20,834 bases of DNA from a virus: positions 1 to 20,834 of IMG/VR virus record IMGVR_UViG_3300049629_001658, one strand, 5' to 3'. The position numbers and the translations under genes were made by a program. The notes beneath the pieces are model-generated. The model was not told the DNA's origin, did not search any database, and saw only the letters and a program-made list of their open reading frames with translations. This document shows, one piece after another, positions 13,207 through 20,212 of this stretch (position 1 is the stretch's first letter; every line of letters starts with the position of its first letter).

Positions 13207-13216
13207 TTGATTTTCC

Positions 13217-13245
13217 TTGAAAAAGTGCCATAATCATTCTAATAC
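13217..13245 (+). promoter_or_regulatory. Promoter of the 13265 gene
   Basis: TTGAAA (13217-13222), 17 bases, TAATAC (13240-13245), 20 bases before the ATG. Because the TTG at 13217 is part of the -35 box, it is not the translation start. Confidence 0.65.
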
Positions 13246-13264
13246 TTTCCCTATTGTTTCAATA

Positions 13265-14011
13265 ATGAAATCTTATATCGCAGTGGCTACATCGCAGCCA
13301 CAATCGCAGTCTACGCCAAATAGCGGATCTAGTAATGAAATACCTATAAATTTAGGGACAGGGGCTGTAGGGACTGGACTAGTTGTTTTGTCTGTAATTT
13401 TGACTAAGCTATCTGGCTTTGTGGATTGGAAAGAGATTGGGAAACAATGGTCAGGATCGCAGACTAGTAGGATACTGCAATCCGAAAACCGCAAAGGGCA
13501 AGAGCTAGAAGCAGAGATTGATATTAATCAAGGTCTGTCCGATACCGTATCCCAACTTGCTACAAGGGGAATGGATACCACTACAGCCATCACAAAAGAC
13601 TTATTGCATTTAGTGTCTGATGCAATCCAAACCTCATCGGCTAATGCTCAAAGCTTGCAGTCATTGGCTAAGGCTAACGAGTCGGTAAATAAAGCGCATG
13701 AGGATTTGATTAATGCCACTAGGCACAACACCGAGGCAATTCAAGCATTGGAACAAGCGATCGCTAGCATTCCCACAGAGACAGCTTCTATATTAGAAAT
13801 TTATGCATCAGAATTGAGAATTGCCTTAAATAGTATTAATCGCAGGATTGAGGAAAGCAATCAGATTAAGCATGGGGGGTACGAGCGAATCGAAAAAATT
13901 ATTCAGCTAGCAGAAACCCGCATCATCGAACAGTACACGGGTACAATTGCTCAGTTGCGGGTTGAGATAAAGGATTTAGAGAAAGTGATTAAGGGTCAAC
14001 AGCTTGGCTAG
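13265..14011 (+). CDS. Membrane-anchored coiled-coil protein
   Basis: 248 residues. A Ser/Gln/Pro-rich N-terminus (TSQPQSQSTPNSGSSN), one membrane segment at about 32-52 (GAVGTGLVVLSVILTKLSGF), then a long helical region rich in Ala, Glu and Gln with heptad-like spacing (LAKANESVNKAHEDLINATR; ETRIIEQYTGTIAQLRVEIK). No signal peptide cleavage site is clear. The layout fits a membrane-tethered scaffold; spanin-like or tail-chaperone-like roles are possible but lack specific motifs. It converges on the long leftward operon and overlaps its last gene by 23 bases. Confidence 0.65.
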   Translation: MKSYIAVATSQPQSQSTPNSGSSNEIPINLGTGAVGTGLVVLSVILTKLSGFVDWKEIGKQWSGSQTSRILQSENRKGQELEAEIDINQGLSDTVSQLATRGMDTTTAITKDLLHLVSDAIQTSSANAQSLQSLAKANESVNKAHEDLINATRHNTEAIQALEQAIASIPTETASILEIYASELRIALNSINRRIEESNQIKHGGYERIEKIIQLAETRIIEQYTGTIAQLRVEIKDLEKVIKGQQLG

Positions 14012-14540
14012 GATCGAGCTTACAGATTGCATCGTAAATCACTCGCTTAATTAGGTGTATAGCGCCGCTAAGTCTATCAAGCATTGGTATTGATTCTAGG
14101 GCTTGCACCATACGCATGATTGATGTTAGCTCTGATAGGCGATCGCTGTCGGAACGGTCAAGATTATCTTCTAGGATGTCGATTTTATTGCAACGCTCTT
14201 CAATTACCGCTAAAAGCCGTTCATTCTCTTGAGCAAAAGCTTTGTTATTCTGATCGATAACTTCACGTAGTTGGTCAATCCTTTCAGCACTGCTATGGGC
14301 TATAGGCTGAACGCTTTTTGAAGCTTCTTGCAGCCTTTCGATTTCTTGATTTAGCCCTTGAATTATTTTGGCACTACCTCTAAGGGCCGCATCTCTTCCG
14401 TCGATCTGGTCTTTGAGATTGGAGATAGTGCGATCTTGTTCTTTGAGCTGTGATTCCACAAACGCCGTATGCCATCGGCAAACAAAAGCGAAGACGATTA
14501 GAGCGATTGGAATTAGAAGTAAATTAGTTGAGTTTTCCAT
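13989..14540 (-). CDS. Membrane-anchored coiled-coil protein, last gene of the nine-gene operon
   Basis: 183 residues from ATG 14540 (MENSTNLLLIPIALIVFAFV). A further upstream start exists, but this one places the hydrophobic segment at residues 6-23 as usual for an anchor. The rest is a long charged coiled coil (QLKEQDRTISNLKDQIDGRD and following), ending with a shorter helical part. It overlaps the preceding gene by 17 bases. In build it mirrors the convergent gene 13265-14011, and the two 3' ends overlap by 23 bases, so each mRNA carries antisense to the other. Function unknown. Confidence 0.65.
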   Translation of the reverse strand: MENSTNLLLIPIALIVFAFVCRWHTAFVESQLKEQDRTISNLKDQIDGRDAALRGSAKIIQGLNQEIERLQEASKSVQPIAHSSAERIDQLREVIDQNNKAFAQENERLLAVIEERCNKIDILEDNLDRSDSDRLSELTSIMRMVQALESIPMLDRLSGAIHLIKRVIYDAICKLDPSQAVDP

Positions 14541-14715
14541 TGTTTCCAAAAGTCCGTTTATCTTGTCTGTACGTGCCATCGGGTAACAAATAATACTTGT
14601 AGTTAACGTCATCAAATTTTGGCGAAATAACGACTTTGTGAGGGTTGCAAACTTGCATCAAAAGCTCAGTAAGTTCTTCTTTTAGTCTTGATGGGATGTT
14701 TTGATTTAATGTCAT
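14524..14715 (-). CDS. Small unknown protein
   Basis: 63 residues with a helix (RLKEELTELLMQVCNPH) followed by a beta-like part (YKYYLLPDGTYRQDKR). No motif recognised. Its ATG overlaps the stop of the ATPase gene as ATGA (14712-14715), and its end overlaps the next gene, which supports it as a real coupled gene. Confidence 0.55.
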   Translation of the reverse strand: MTLNQNIPSRLKEELTELLMQVCNPHKVVISPKFDDVNYKYYLLPDGTYRQDKRTFGNNGKLN

Positions 14716-16037
14716 ATTTTCCTTGCTTCTAATCCGTTTCTTCCAGCGTTACGAGTTTCCACATAGCCCTGCACCTCCAAATATTGCAGATAGCCTTGGA
14801 CTTCAGCGATCGGTGTTTTGGCTACCTTAAACTCAGTGATTGATTGACTGATTAAATTATCACGCACCCAATCGCGCCCATCCAAATAATTAATAATTGC
14901 TTTTAATGTTGGCGCGGTAATTTGCGATTTAGGGGTATCCACAATCTCGCTAGATTTTACCGATACTGTAGGCTGCGATAAATCATCGCAATCATTGTTA
15001 ATAATTGCTAGCAGCCCATTAGGAATAGGCAATTGATTAATCTGCATTAAGTTTTTAGGTGGATTACCTTTCTTCCTGAAAGTAGAATAATGCCCATGCG
15101 TAGGATGAATTGCTATAGATGGCGCGATACTGCCATCAAGCAAGCAAGGATAAGCCACATCAGTAAAAGATTTGCCTAATTGAGCATGACTTCTTGCTGA
15201 TTGACCTAGCAAAATCAATGCATAGTTAGATCGGTATTTGGCATCAATACCGATCGCGTTTACATTTGAGCTTTGATTTAATCCGCAAAAGGTAAGTCCA
15301 AATTTGCGTCCCTCACTGCCTAATCTTTTTAAAGCTGATTCAACTACCTTTTTATCTTTGAATCGTTCTAGCGCCGCGTTTAGCTCATCACAAATTACAA
15401 ATAAAGGATCTCCTAATGGTTCACCTTTGCCTTTGCGATCGCATCTTGCGTCTAGCTCAGAAAGTAGCCAAATTAAAGCAGCTTCAATCTTTTCGATTTT
15501 GCCAATACTAGTAATCCCTGCTAGTTTCCAACAATCATTCCAGTGTGGGTCAAGGGCAATTACAGCCATTGGCTCATCTTTGGACAAATGCCCAGCCAGC
15601 CAAGTAGCAAGAGAGCTTTTAGCACTGCCAGAATTGCCACAAATCAGGAATCCAACAGCCTCATCAGCAATATTATTCCAATCATAATAATTAGGCTTTT
15701 CAACAATCTCTAATTGGGCAATCGTTACCTCACGCTTAGGCGGCGCATAGGATACCGCTAAATGATTAGATAAGCCCTCGTTAGCTCTATCAATAACGCT
15801 TTCATGATTGTCATAAGTCAAGTTTTGGTTAAATCTCGACAATTTAAAACATGTCGCTGTAGCTGCTAATTGAGAAACAACAATAACTCCTTTAGCAAAA
15901 TCATTTGATTGGAATGGAACGGACAAAAATAGCATAAAAGCAATAAACGAACTAGAAAGACTGCCATAGTGAGAATAGCGCTGAGCAAGAATGACTAGCG
16001 CTACTTGCGATACATGGAAATCTTTCGTTAAGTTCAT
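14712..16037 (-). CDS. FtsK/HerA-type membrane ATPase
   Basis: 441 residues. Two or three membrane segments in the first 65 residues (QVALVILAQR; SSFIAFMLFLSVPF; GVIVVSQLAATATCF), then a P-loop ATPase: Walker A GNSGSAKSS at 134-142, Walker B LFVICDELN with D217-E218, and GRKFGLTFCGLNQ (about 243-254) in the position of the sensor/arginine region of HerA/FtsK-type motors. The last 75 residues look like a winged helix (ITAPTLKAIINYLDGRDWVR; VQGYLQYLEVQGYVETR), as in FtsK-gamma or TraB-type translocases. Such proteins pump DNA or power membrane transfer. Its length is short for FtsK. Neighbours are small membrane proteins, suggesting a joint membrane complex. Plasmid transfer, segregation or packaging roles are all possible. 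Confidence 0.8.
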   Translation of the reverse strand: MNLTKDFHVSQVALVILAQRYSHYGSLSSSFIAFMLFLSVPFQSNDFAKGVIVVSQLAATATCFKLSRFNQNLTYDNHESVIDRANEGLSNHLAVSYAPPKREVTIAQLEIVEKPNYYDWNNIADEAVGFLICGNSGSAKSSLATWLAGHLSKDEPMAVIALDPHWNDCWKLAGITSIGKIEKIEAALIWLLSELDARCDRKGKGEPLGDPLFVICDELNAALERFKDKKVVESALKRLGSEGRKFGLTFCGLNQSSNVNAIGIDAKYRSNYALILLGQSARSHAQLGKSFTDVAYPCLLDGSIAPSIAIHPTHGHYSTFRKKGNPPKNLMQINQLPIPNGLLAIINNDCDDLSQPTVSVKSSEIVDTPKSQITAPTLKAIINYLDGRDWVRDNLISQSITEFKVAKTPIAEVQGYLQYLEVQGYVETRNAGRNGLEARKI

Positions 16038-16339
16038 TGCCCTGCTCTCAGTGCCTTTTCCAGTTTGCGGTTAGCAGCTTTTAAATTTTCATCAGTAACA
16101 GATCTAAGATTGACATCGCTTTTAAATCCTGATTTCTCAAGCAATTCACGATGCTTTTTCTCTAATTCTTTGCGAGATTCCGAGACTTCTACTACTGCAA
16201 CTTTAGGCTGTAGATAGGTAGAGTAAACCCAACTACCAGCAAGCCAAACACCAGACAAAACACAAGAACTCATGGCAACTAAAAAGGAAGTGCTGATCGC
16301 TCGTACATGGTTAAGGTTGTGCTGTCTGGTTGTAGGCAT
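16034..16339 (-). CDS. Membrane-anchored coiled-coil protein
   Basis: 101 residues: a membrane segment at about 13-40 (AISTSFLVAMSSCVLSGVWL), then a charged coiled coil (ESRKELEKKHRELLEK; ENLKAANRKLEKALR). The start overlaps the previous gene by 29 bases, and the stop overlaps the ATPase start as ATGA. It probably partners the ATPase at the membrane. No family recognised. Confidence 0.6.
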   Translation of the reverse strand: MPTTRQHNLNHVRAISTSFLVAMSSCVLSGVWLAGSWVYSTYLQPKVAVVEVSESRKELEKKHRELLEKSGFKSDVNLRSVTDENLKAANRKLEKALRAGQ

Positions 16340-16502
16340 CGCGGATCTCTCGCAATAATTGATTCTTTTTGAAAGCTGCTTTTGATTCTGTTATTTGCTC
16401 TGGTAGCGAGTTCAGGATGTAAGCAGCAAAGCCGATATATCCTGAACTCGCTACGGTCAAAACGATTGAAATAATCTGTTTAATCATCCCAATCATTAAC
16501 AT
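16311..16502 (-). CDS. Small membrane protein
   Basis: 63 residues with a hydrophobic segment of about 25 residues (QIISIVLTVASSGYIGFAAY) and a basic tail. Starts at 16502, 16496 and 16487 are all possible; the last (MIKQ) overlaps the TAA of the preceding 36-residue gene and would be coupled to it. Function unknown. Confidence 0.55.
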   Translation of the reverse strand: MLMIGMIKQIISIVLTVASSGYIGFAAYILNSLPEQITESKAAFKKNQLLREIRDAYNQTAQP

Positions 16503-16590
16503 CGCGATCTTGCCTTGCTTCCCAGTCTGTATCCCAATCAGGGGGAATACCTAAAATCCAACTAAAGAAATTTACAAAGAAGTTAGTCAT
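16480..16590 (-). CDS. 36-residue aromatic/acidic miniprotein
   Basis: MTNFFVNFFSWILGIPPDWD followed by an acidic Trp-containing end (TDWEARQDRDVNDWDD). The first 14 residues are strongly hydrophobic and aromatic and could insert into or lie on a membrane; the rest is negatively charged. The ATG overlaps the preceding stop as ATGA (16587-16590), and the stop overlaps the alternative starts of the next gene, which argues that it is translated. Confidence 0.6.
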   Translation of the reverse strand: MTNFFVNFFSWILGIPPDWDTDWEARQDRDVNDWDD

Positions 16591-16775
16591 TTTGCCCTCT
16601 GTATTTGTGCGGATGTCCAGCCTGAAGAAAACCCAATCGCAAATCCAACTGATACACCAGTAATCAAAGTAGAGATTATCGACAAAACGAGCAAGGCAAT
16701 TATCTGATCCTTTGCGCGTAGTCTTTCGATCAGCTCGACCGATGAAAGCGTGGATAGGTCGCGAGAGGTTTTCAC
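16587..16775 (-). CDS. Small single-pass membrane protein
   Basis: 62 residues: a charged N-terminal helix (SSVELIERLRAKDQI), then one membrane segment (IALLVLSIISTLITGVSVGF) and a short tail. Overlaps both neighbours by ATGA. In size and layout it would suit a minor subunit of the same membrane complex as the ATPase. Confidence 0.6.
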   Translation of the reverse strand: MKTSRDLSTLSSVELIERLRAKDQIIALLVLSIISTLITGVSVGFAIGFSSGWTSAQIQRAK

Positions 16776-17245
16776 TTAATAATTCCTAAAGCCTTGAGCT
16801 TTGCTTCTACCTCATCCAATTCTGATAACTGCTCGTTAGTTGCTTCAGAACTTTTTTCTAATGCCACCAACTCATCAAAGCGGGCTGTAAGTGTTTCGAT
16901 TTCTTGATCGGGTTTAGACTCAGCAAGGGAAGACGGAATGGACAATAGCATAGGCATATGATTCGGAGCGATCGGACTGTAATTTTTTGACAAATTGGTA
17001 AAAAAATCAGGATCGATCTTTGGCTCCTCTAATGCACTGTCAAACTCATCTCGCCATGCTTCAAATTTAATTCTTTGCACAACTGAACGGGCTTTGTTGC
17101 GCTGATGAGTGTAAATCATCTCAAGACTACCTTCTAACCCCTCAATAACGGGAATAGAGGTACTATTTGCATCTTGAGATGGCTTATCTTGAGATGCAGA
17201 TTGTTCCGCTTTTACTTGTTCTTTAGTCTTGTATTGGGTTGTCAT
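16772..17245 (-). CDS. Soluble helical unknown protein
   Basis: 157 residues, hydrophilic and acidic. The N-terminal 30 residues are Ser/Gln-rich and probably disordered; a basic helix follows (HQRNKARSVVQRIKFEAWRD), then a Pro-rich middle and a C-terminal coiled coil (ETLTARFDELVALEKSSEAT and on). No motif recognised. Coupled to both neighbours by ATGA. It could be the cytosolic adaptor of the operon. Confidence 0.6.
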   Translation of the reverse strand: MTTQYKTKEQVKAEQSASQDKPSQDANSTSIPVIEGLEGSLEMIYTHQRNKARSVVQRIKFEAWRDEFDSALEEPKIDPDFFTNLSKNYSPIAPNHMPMLLSIPSSLAESKPDQEIETLTARFDELVALEKSSEATNEQLSELDEVEAKLKALGIIK

Positions 17246-17508
17246 AACGATCTTAAGATCCTTGATATTTTACGAGTGTTTTTGTTTTTAGAAGCTCCAA
17301 ACGCTTTAGCAGACCTCTTTTCAGCATACTCAAGAATGATTTTCAATTCATCTTGTGAATAAGGCGGATCGCCAACTCCTGAATAAACAGCATCGCGCCA
17401 ATCCTCAAAAGTTGATCTTGCAAATCCGTATGCTTCAATAATCTGCTTAACGCTAAGCTCTATATGGCTTTCAGTGTGCGTCATAGCGTGAGCGATCGTG
17501 TGCGTCAT
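17242..17508 (-). CDS. HTH-like protein, first gene of the nine-gene operon
   Basis: 88 residues. Residues about 18-40 (ELSVKQIIEAYGFARSTFED) resemble a helix-turn-helix of the MerR/excisionase kind, and the C-terminus is basic (KNKNTRKISRILRSL). Two starts are possible, 17508 and 17484, because ATGACGCACAC occurs twice in the first 40 bases. It follows the promoter with the inverted repeat and may regulate the operon or bind its DNA. Confidence 0.6.
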   Translation of the reverse strand: MTHTIAHAMTHTESHIELSVKQIIEAYGFARSTFEDWRDAVYSGVGDPPYSQDELKIILEYAEKRSAKAFGASKNKNTRKISRILRSL

Positions 17509-17523
17509 GGCTTATGAAATAGG

Positions 17524-17553
17524 ATACTACAGCTCGTAGTATTAGCTTGTCAA
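17524..17553 (-). promoter_or_regulatory. Promoter with embedded operator for the nine-gene operon
   Basis: Minus strand TTGACA (17553-17548), 18 bases, TAGTAT (17529-17524). ATACTAC (17524-17530) and GTAGTAT (17536-17542) form a perfect 7-bp inverted repeat covering the -10 box and spacer, so a bound regulator would shut the promoter. AGCTTGTCAA (17544-17553) also occurs at 1923-1932 in the regulator/Cas12 gap. The divergent RHH-like protein is the likely ligand. Confidence 0.65.
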
Positions 17554-17587
17554 GTGCTAAAGTAAAATAAATTTATATTGGCAAAAT

Positions 17588-17815
17588 ATGGAAGGTATAC
17601 CGCGCAGCATTCGTTTCTATCCAGATATTTACGCATCACTCATAAAAGAGTTAGAGCGTAGAAGATCAAACGGTGACAAAGAAATTGATTTTACTAAATT
17701 GGTTAATGAGCTTTGCTTAATCATGCCTGCCGATGCATGGGGAGATTTAAGCGATCGCCTTTCCAATTTAGAACAGGAAGTTAAAGAAATTAAATTAAAA
17801 CTTGAAAATGATTAA
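17588..17815 (+). CDS. Ribbon-helix-helix-like regulator
   Basis: 75 residues. The N-terminus IPRSIRFYPDIYASLIKELE has the strand-then-helix pattern of RHH DNA-binding proteins, followed by DFTKLVNELCLIMPADAWGD for the second helix and a short coiled coil (LSNLEQEVKEIKLKLEND) for dimerisation. It lies divergent from the nine-gene operon, 79 bases away, with an inverted repeat in between. Likely autorepressor and operon repressor. It is followed by a T-run at about 17819-17831. Confidence 0.65.
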   Translation: MEGIPRSIRFYPDIYASLIKELERRRSNGDKEIDFTKLVNELCLIMPADAWGDLSDRLSNLEQEVKEIKLKLEND

Positions 17816-18247
17816 TTTCTTTTTTTTTTGATTTGATAATTCGCTAATTCCGTTTGATGCTCTAGATTTGAGCAATGCAGAGCCTTATGTAGAGTCTTTA
17901 TTAGCACTCTACAAATTTATGAGTCTTTCACTCAATCACCTAAGTCAGTAATTTAAACCCATTTTTATTACTCTTGTATTGAGTATCACAGGTGACGCTA
18001 ATCTGGCGGATGGCTTGCCTTTTTATTTGCGGGATGCCTCCCTAATTAAGTCAGACGCATTGGGGCTTATATCCAACGGTGACACCATCGACCTATTGCT
18101 TGCGTGTCTACGTCATTGTCCTTTGCTAAAGGCTCTGACACGCGTAAGGGGGAATAATTGTTATGCACTGAGTCATCACAACGCTTTCACCTTACAGAGA
18201 TACAGCTAACCACTTTCTCTGCGTAGACCACAAAACCCAAAATTCTT
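17816..18247 (+). other. Structured region with no convincing gene
   Basis: About 430 bases between the RHH gene and a small ORF. It holds several exact stems: TGTAGAGT 17888-17895 with ACTCTACA 17906-17913; GAGT 17921-17924 with ACTC 17930-17933; AGTAAT 17947-17952 with ATTACT 17967-17972; GGTGACACC 18078-18086; and a nested pair, GCGTGTC 18102-18108 with GACACGC 18137-18143 enclosing CCTTT-GCT-AAAGG 18120-18132. A TTG-started frame of 76 codons (17979-18209) crosses it but has no recognisable product. A regulatory or structured RNA, or a decayed element, is more likely. Confidence 0.4.
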
Positions 18248-18358
18248 ATGCTAAATACTTGCAAAACTATAACGCTAGCTGCTAATATTGATTTACATAA
18301 AAAAGACGGGACGTTAGATTTTGTTTGTGGCAATTCAATACTAACTCCTCAAGTTTAA
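18248..18358 (+). CDS. Possible 36-residue protein ahead of a terminator
   Basis: MLNTCKTITLAANIDLHKKD and on, stop TAA 18356-18358. The stop meets the first base of a 20-bp-arm terminator, which is what the end of a real transcript would look like. No Shine-Dalgarno is clear and no motif is recognised; it could instead be the 3' part of a longer non-coding RNA from the structured region. Confidence 0.35.
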   Translation: MLNTCKTITLAANIDLHKKDGTLDFVCGNSILTPQV

Positions 18359-18403
18359 AAAGTAAAGCACCTCTACCGATTTTGGTAGAGGTGCTTTACT
18401 TTT
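18358..18403. terminator. Very strong terminator hairpin
   Basis: Perfect 20-bp stem, 18358-18377 with 18384-18403 (core GTAAAGCACCTCTACC), loop GATTTT, flanked by A-run and T-run so active in both directions. Confidence 0.9.
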
Positions 18404-18433
18404 ATGTTTTAAAGGTTGCAATTAGACAATAAA

Positions 18434-18469
18434 AAAGGCGGATCGCTGTAGGGAGTGCGATCCGCCTTT
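18434..18469. terminator. Second hairpin terminator
   Basis: AAAGGCGGATCGC (18434-18446) and GCGATCCGCCTTT (18457-18469) are perfect complements, loop of 10 bases. The rightward T-run is short (TTT); leftward it faces TTTTTT, so it is stronger for leftward transcripts. Confidence 0.7.
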
Positions 18470-18542
18470 GATCAAGAAGGCAATAGGTTAAACAAAGGTA
18501 ACAATGCAACTTTAGTATAACTGTTAAAACACAAAATAAAAC

Positions 18543-18743
18543 ATGTCGCCACAACTTACCGAATACCAAGTACAAGAGTCTTACCCCGTCCTGCTATCAA
18601 ATACTCATGATGTGCGATCGCTGAAAGGTTGCCACAACTGCCGATTTAATAATTGGCGGCTCTGTACCAAAGTACCGCCACAAGATAGCGCTAGTTTCTA
18701 CGCTGCTAATGACTGTCACGATTGGCAGAATAAAAGTGTTTAA
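18543..18743 (+). CDS. Small Cys/His protein, possible zinc finger
   Basis: 66 residues: KGCHNCRFNNWRLCTKVPPQ gives CxxC and another Cys eight residues later, and a fourth Cys lies near the end in DCHDWQNK. This could bind one metal ion. The gene lies alone between terminators at 18469 and 18864. A HIP1-type GCGATCGC is inside it. Function unknown. Confidence 0.6.
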   Translation: MSPQLTEYQVQESYPVLLSNTHDVRSLKGCHNCRFNNWRLCTKVPPQDSASFYAANDCHDWQNKSV

Positions 18744-18863
18744 AAGCTAATCTGATTTAAACCATCGCAATTACTCAAAGCTTTGCGCTGTATAGAAAAA
18801 AGTGCTTTAACGCTAATCGGCTAAAAGCGAATATTTGCGGGTGTAGTCAAATGACGGTCAAAT

Positions 18864-18904
18864 AAAAAATGAACTACTCAAATAATTCGAGCAGTTCATT
18901 TTTT
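18864..18904. terminator. Bidirectional terminator ending the right-hand leftward operon
   Basis: AAAAAATGAACTACTC (18864-18879) pairs with GAGCAGTTCATTTTTT (18889-18904) with one mismatch, loop AAATAATTC. It overlaps the stop codon of the 18904-19059 gene. Confidence 0.85.
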
Positions 18905-19059
18905 TATCTCAAATACTCCCTATGCATCGCTGGATATTTATCCGCAGGAACATACAGCGCAACGAACTCCGCCCAAGTGTGGCGAGGTCGGTATCGCTCA
19001 ATGATCGGCGTTGCCTCAACTACTTCTTTCTTGGGTGCTGATTTTCTGGGTTTGCTCAT
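18904..19059 (-). CDS. Small basic protein
   Basis: 51 residues from ATG 19059 (MSKPRKSAPKKEVVEATPII). Chosen over a start at 19113 because AGAGGG sits six bases before it and the longer form would run into the LRR gene. The N-terminus is basic and probably disordered; the C-terminal half has aromatic residues (RPRHTWAEFVALYVPADKYP). Last gene of its operon. Unknown function. Confidence 0.6.
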   Translation of the reverse strand: MSKPRKSAPKKEVVEATPIIERYRPRHTWAEFVALYVPADKYPAMHREYLR

Positions 19060-19069
19060 AATATCCCTC

Positions 19070-19597
19070 TTAATATTTAATCCAATAGCCAAACTTGCCA
19101 GCTTTGCCATCAAAAGAGCTAGGCAACTCTTTTATATTGTTTTCGCAAAGCCATATATTAGTTAGCTTTTCAAGAGTACCTAGAAAAAACGGAACTTCAT
19201 CAATCTCGTTATTATTCAGATGCAAGACTTTTAGGTTTTTTAAACTAGCAATCGACTCAGGAATAATTTGGAGGTAATTGTGATCTAAATCAAGGCGTTC
19301 AAGTTTCTTCAGATACTTTATTTCTTCTGGGATTTCTTCGATTCGATTGCCAAATAGATCTAAGCTCTCTAGATTTTTTAGCGTCTTGATTTTCTTGCCA
19401 ATAAATTCAATCTGATTGCACCTTGCATCAAGCCTTTGCAAATGTTTCAAAGCAAAAACTCTTTCGGGTATTTCTCTTAATCCTAGATGACTGAGATCAA
19501 GAGTAAACCCATAATCGCTTTTAATGTTGGCAATGCGATCGTCGATAGCTTTTTCACGCTCAGATCTTGTGGCTGGCACGATATGAACTTTACTCAT
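19070..19597 (-). CDS. Leucine-rich-repeat protein
   Basis: 175 residues from ATG 19597 (MSKVHIVPATRSEREKAIDD); an ATG nine bases upstream is also possible, but this one follows GGTGG at a good distance. About six repeats of 23 residues cover 30-165, each with the LDLxxNxIxxIP pattern (for example LDLFGNRIEEIPEEIKYLKK, LHLNNNEIDEVPFFLGTLEK). LRR proteins form curved scaffolds that bind other proteins. No signal peptide, so it acts in the cytosol. No effector domain is attached. In a phage it may bind a host or regulatory protein. It begins two bases after the preceding 58-residue gene. Confidence 0.85.
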   Translation of the reverse strand: MSKVHIVPATRSEREKAIDDRIANIKSDYGFTLDLSHLGLREIPERVFALKHLQRLDARCNQIEFIGKKIKTLKNLESLDLFGNRIEEIPEEIKYLKKLERLDLDHNYLQIIPESIASLKNLKVLHLNNNEIDEVPFFLGTLEKLTNIWLCENNIKELPSSFDGKAGKFGYWIKY

Positions 19598-19599
19598 AA

Positions 19600-19776
19600 T
19601 TACCACCTAAATATAAAAGCTTGAATCCGATACCAAAGCCCCGCATACCATGACGACATCCGCTTCAATAATTTGATTGCATCAGATTCTTTTTTGTTGG
19701 ATCGCAGTGTTTTCCACTCGTTGCGATCTGATATAAATCGCTGGAGTAGATAGGCGATCTTGATTTGTTGGGTCAC
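19600..19776 (-). CDS. 58-residue protein with GTG start
   Basis: Starts with GTG whose bases overlap the TGA of the gene before it (19773-19776) and reads MTQQIKIAYLLQRFISDRNE, then a basic stretch and an aromatic end (SSWYAGLWYRIQAFIFRW). The tight GTGA junction and the two-base gap to the LRR gene support translation. The C-terminal 20 residues could associate with a membrane. No family recognised. Confidence 0.6.
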   Translation of the reverse strand: MTQQIKIAYLLQRFISDRNEWKTLRSNKKESDAIKLLKRMSSWYAGLWYRIQAFIFRW

Positions 19777-20210
19777 AATGCAACCTCCAATAGTTCTTTA
19801 CTTTCTGGCAATGCGATCGCGCTATCAGGCACATCAATATAAAAATACTCACCATGCCGCGAGTGATAAGCCCTGCCTGATTGCTGTAGCTTAGCTTTGT
19901 TGATATGGAATTTACCGCCCTTGTAGAAGTCTGGGAATAACTCCAAAATATCGAGCGGTATATTTTGCGATACCACGATTACTTCCATCGCAGTAGTTTT
20001 CACTACAGGGCAAGGCTCGTACAAGGTTAGCCAAGTATTAGATACTGATTTACCGATAAAATTCAGCAATGAAAAAGCAGTATCACCAAAGTAAATATGC
20101 TGATAAGGTAGCGACAGACCACGATTACCAGTGTTATACCGTCGAGCACGATATAGGATCGTAAGGTTTTCTACGGGGTGTAGAACTTTTTGATTTTCTA
20201 TTTGATTCAT
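19773..20210 (-). CDS. Unknown protein coupled to the KilAC-domain gene
   Basis: 145 residues, mixed alpha/beta, with no motif that I recognise (YRARRYNTGNRGLSLPYQHI; VDIPLDILELF-like middle; HSRHGEYFYIDVPDSAIALP). It follows 20213-20812 after two bases, at a junction nearly identical to that at 4683-4688, where a different gene is placed. Its ribosome-binding site is AGAGGGC inside the last codons of the upstream gene. Function unknown. Confidence 0.65.
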   Translation of the reverse strand: MNQIENQKVLHPVENLTILYRARRYNTGNRGLSLPYQHIYFGDTAFSLLNFIGKSVSNTWLTLYEPCPVVKTTAMEVIVVSQNIPLDILELFPDFYKGGKFHINKAKLQQSGRAYHSRHGEYFYIDVPDSAIALPESKELLEVAL

Positions 20211-20212
20211 AA

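Noticed and set aside
13217-13264. TTG start extending the 13265 gene by 16 codons
   Set aside because: The TTG is the first part of a TTGAAA -35 box with a good -10 box 17 bases on; ATG 13265 is preferred.
17979-18209. 76-codon frame starting with TTG
   Set aside because: No recognisable product, atypical start, and the DNA carries nested hairpins; described instead as a structured region.
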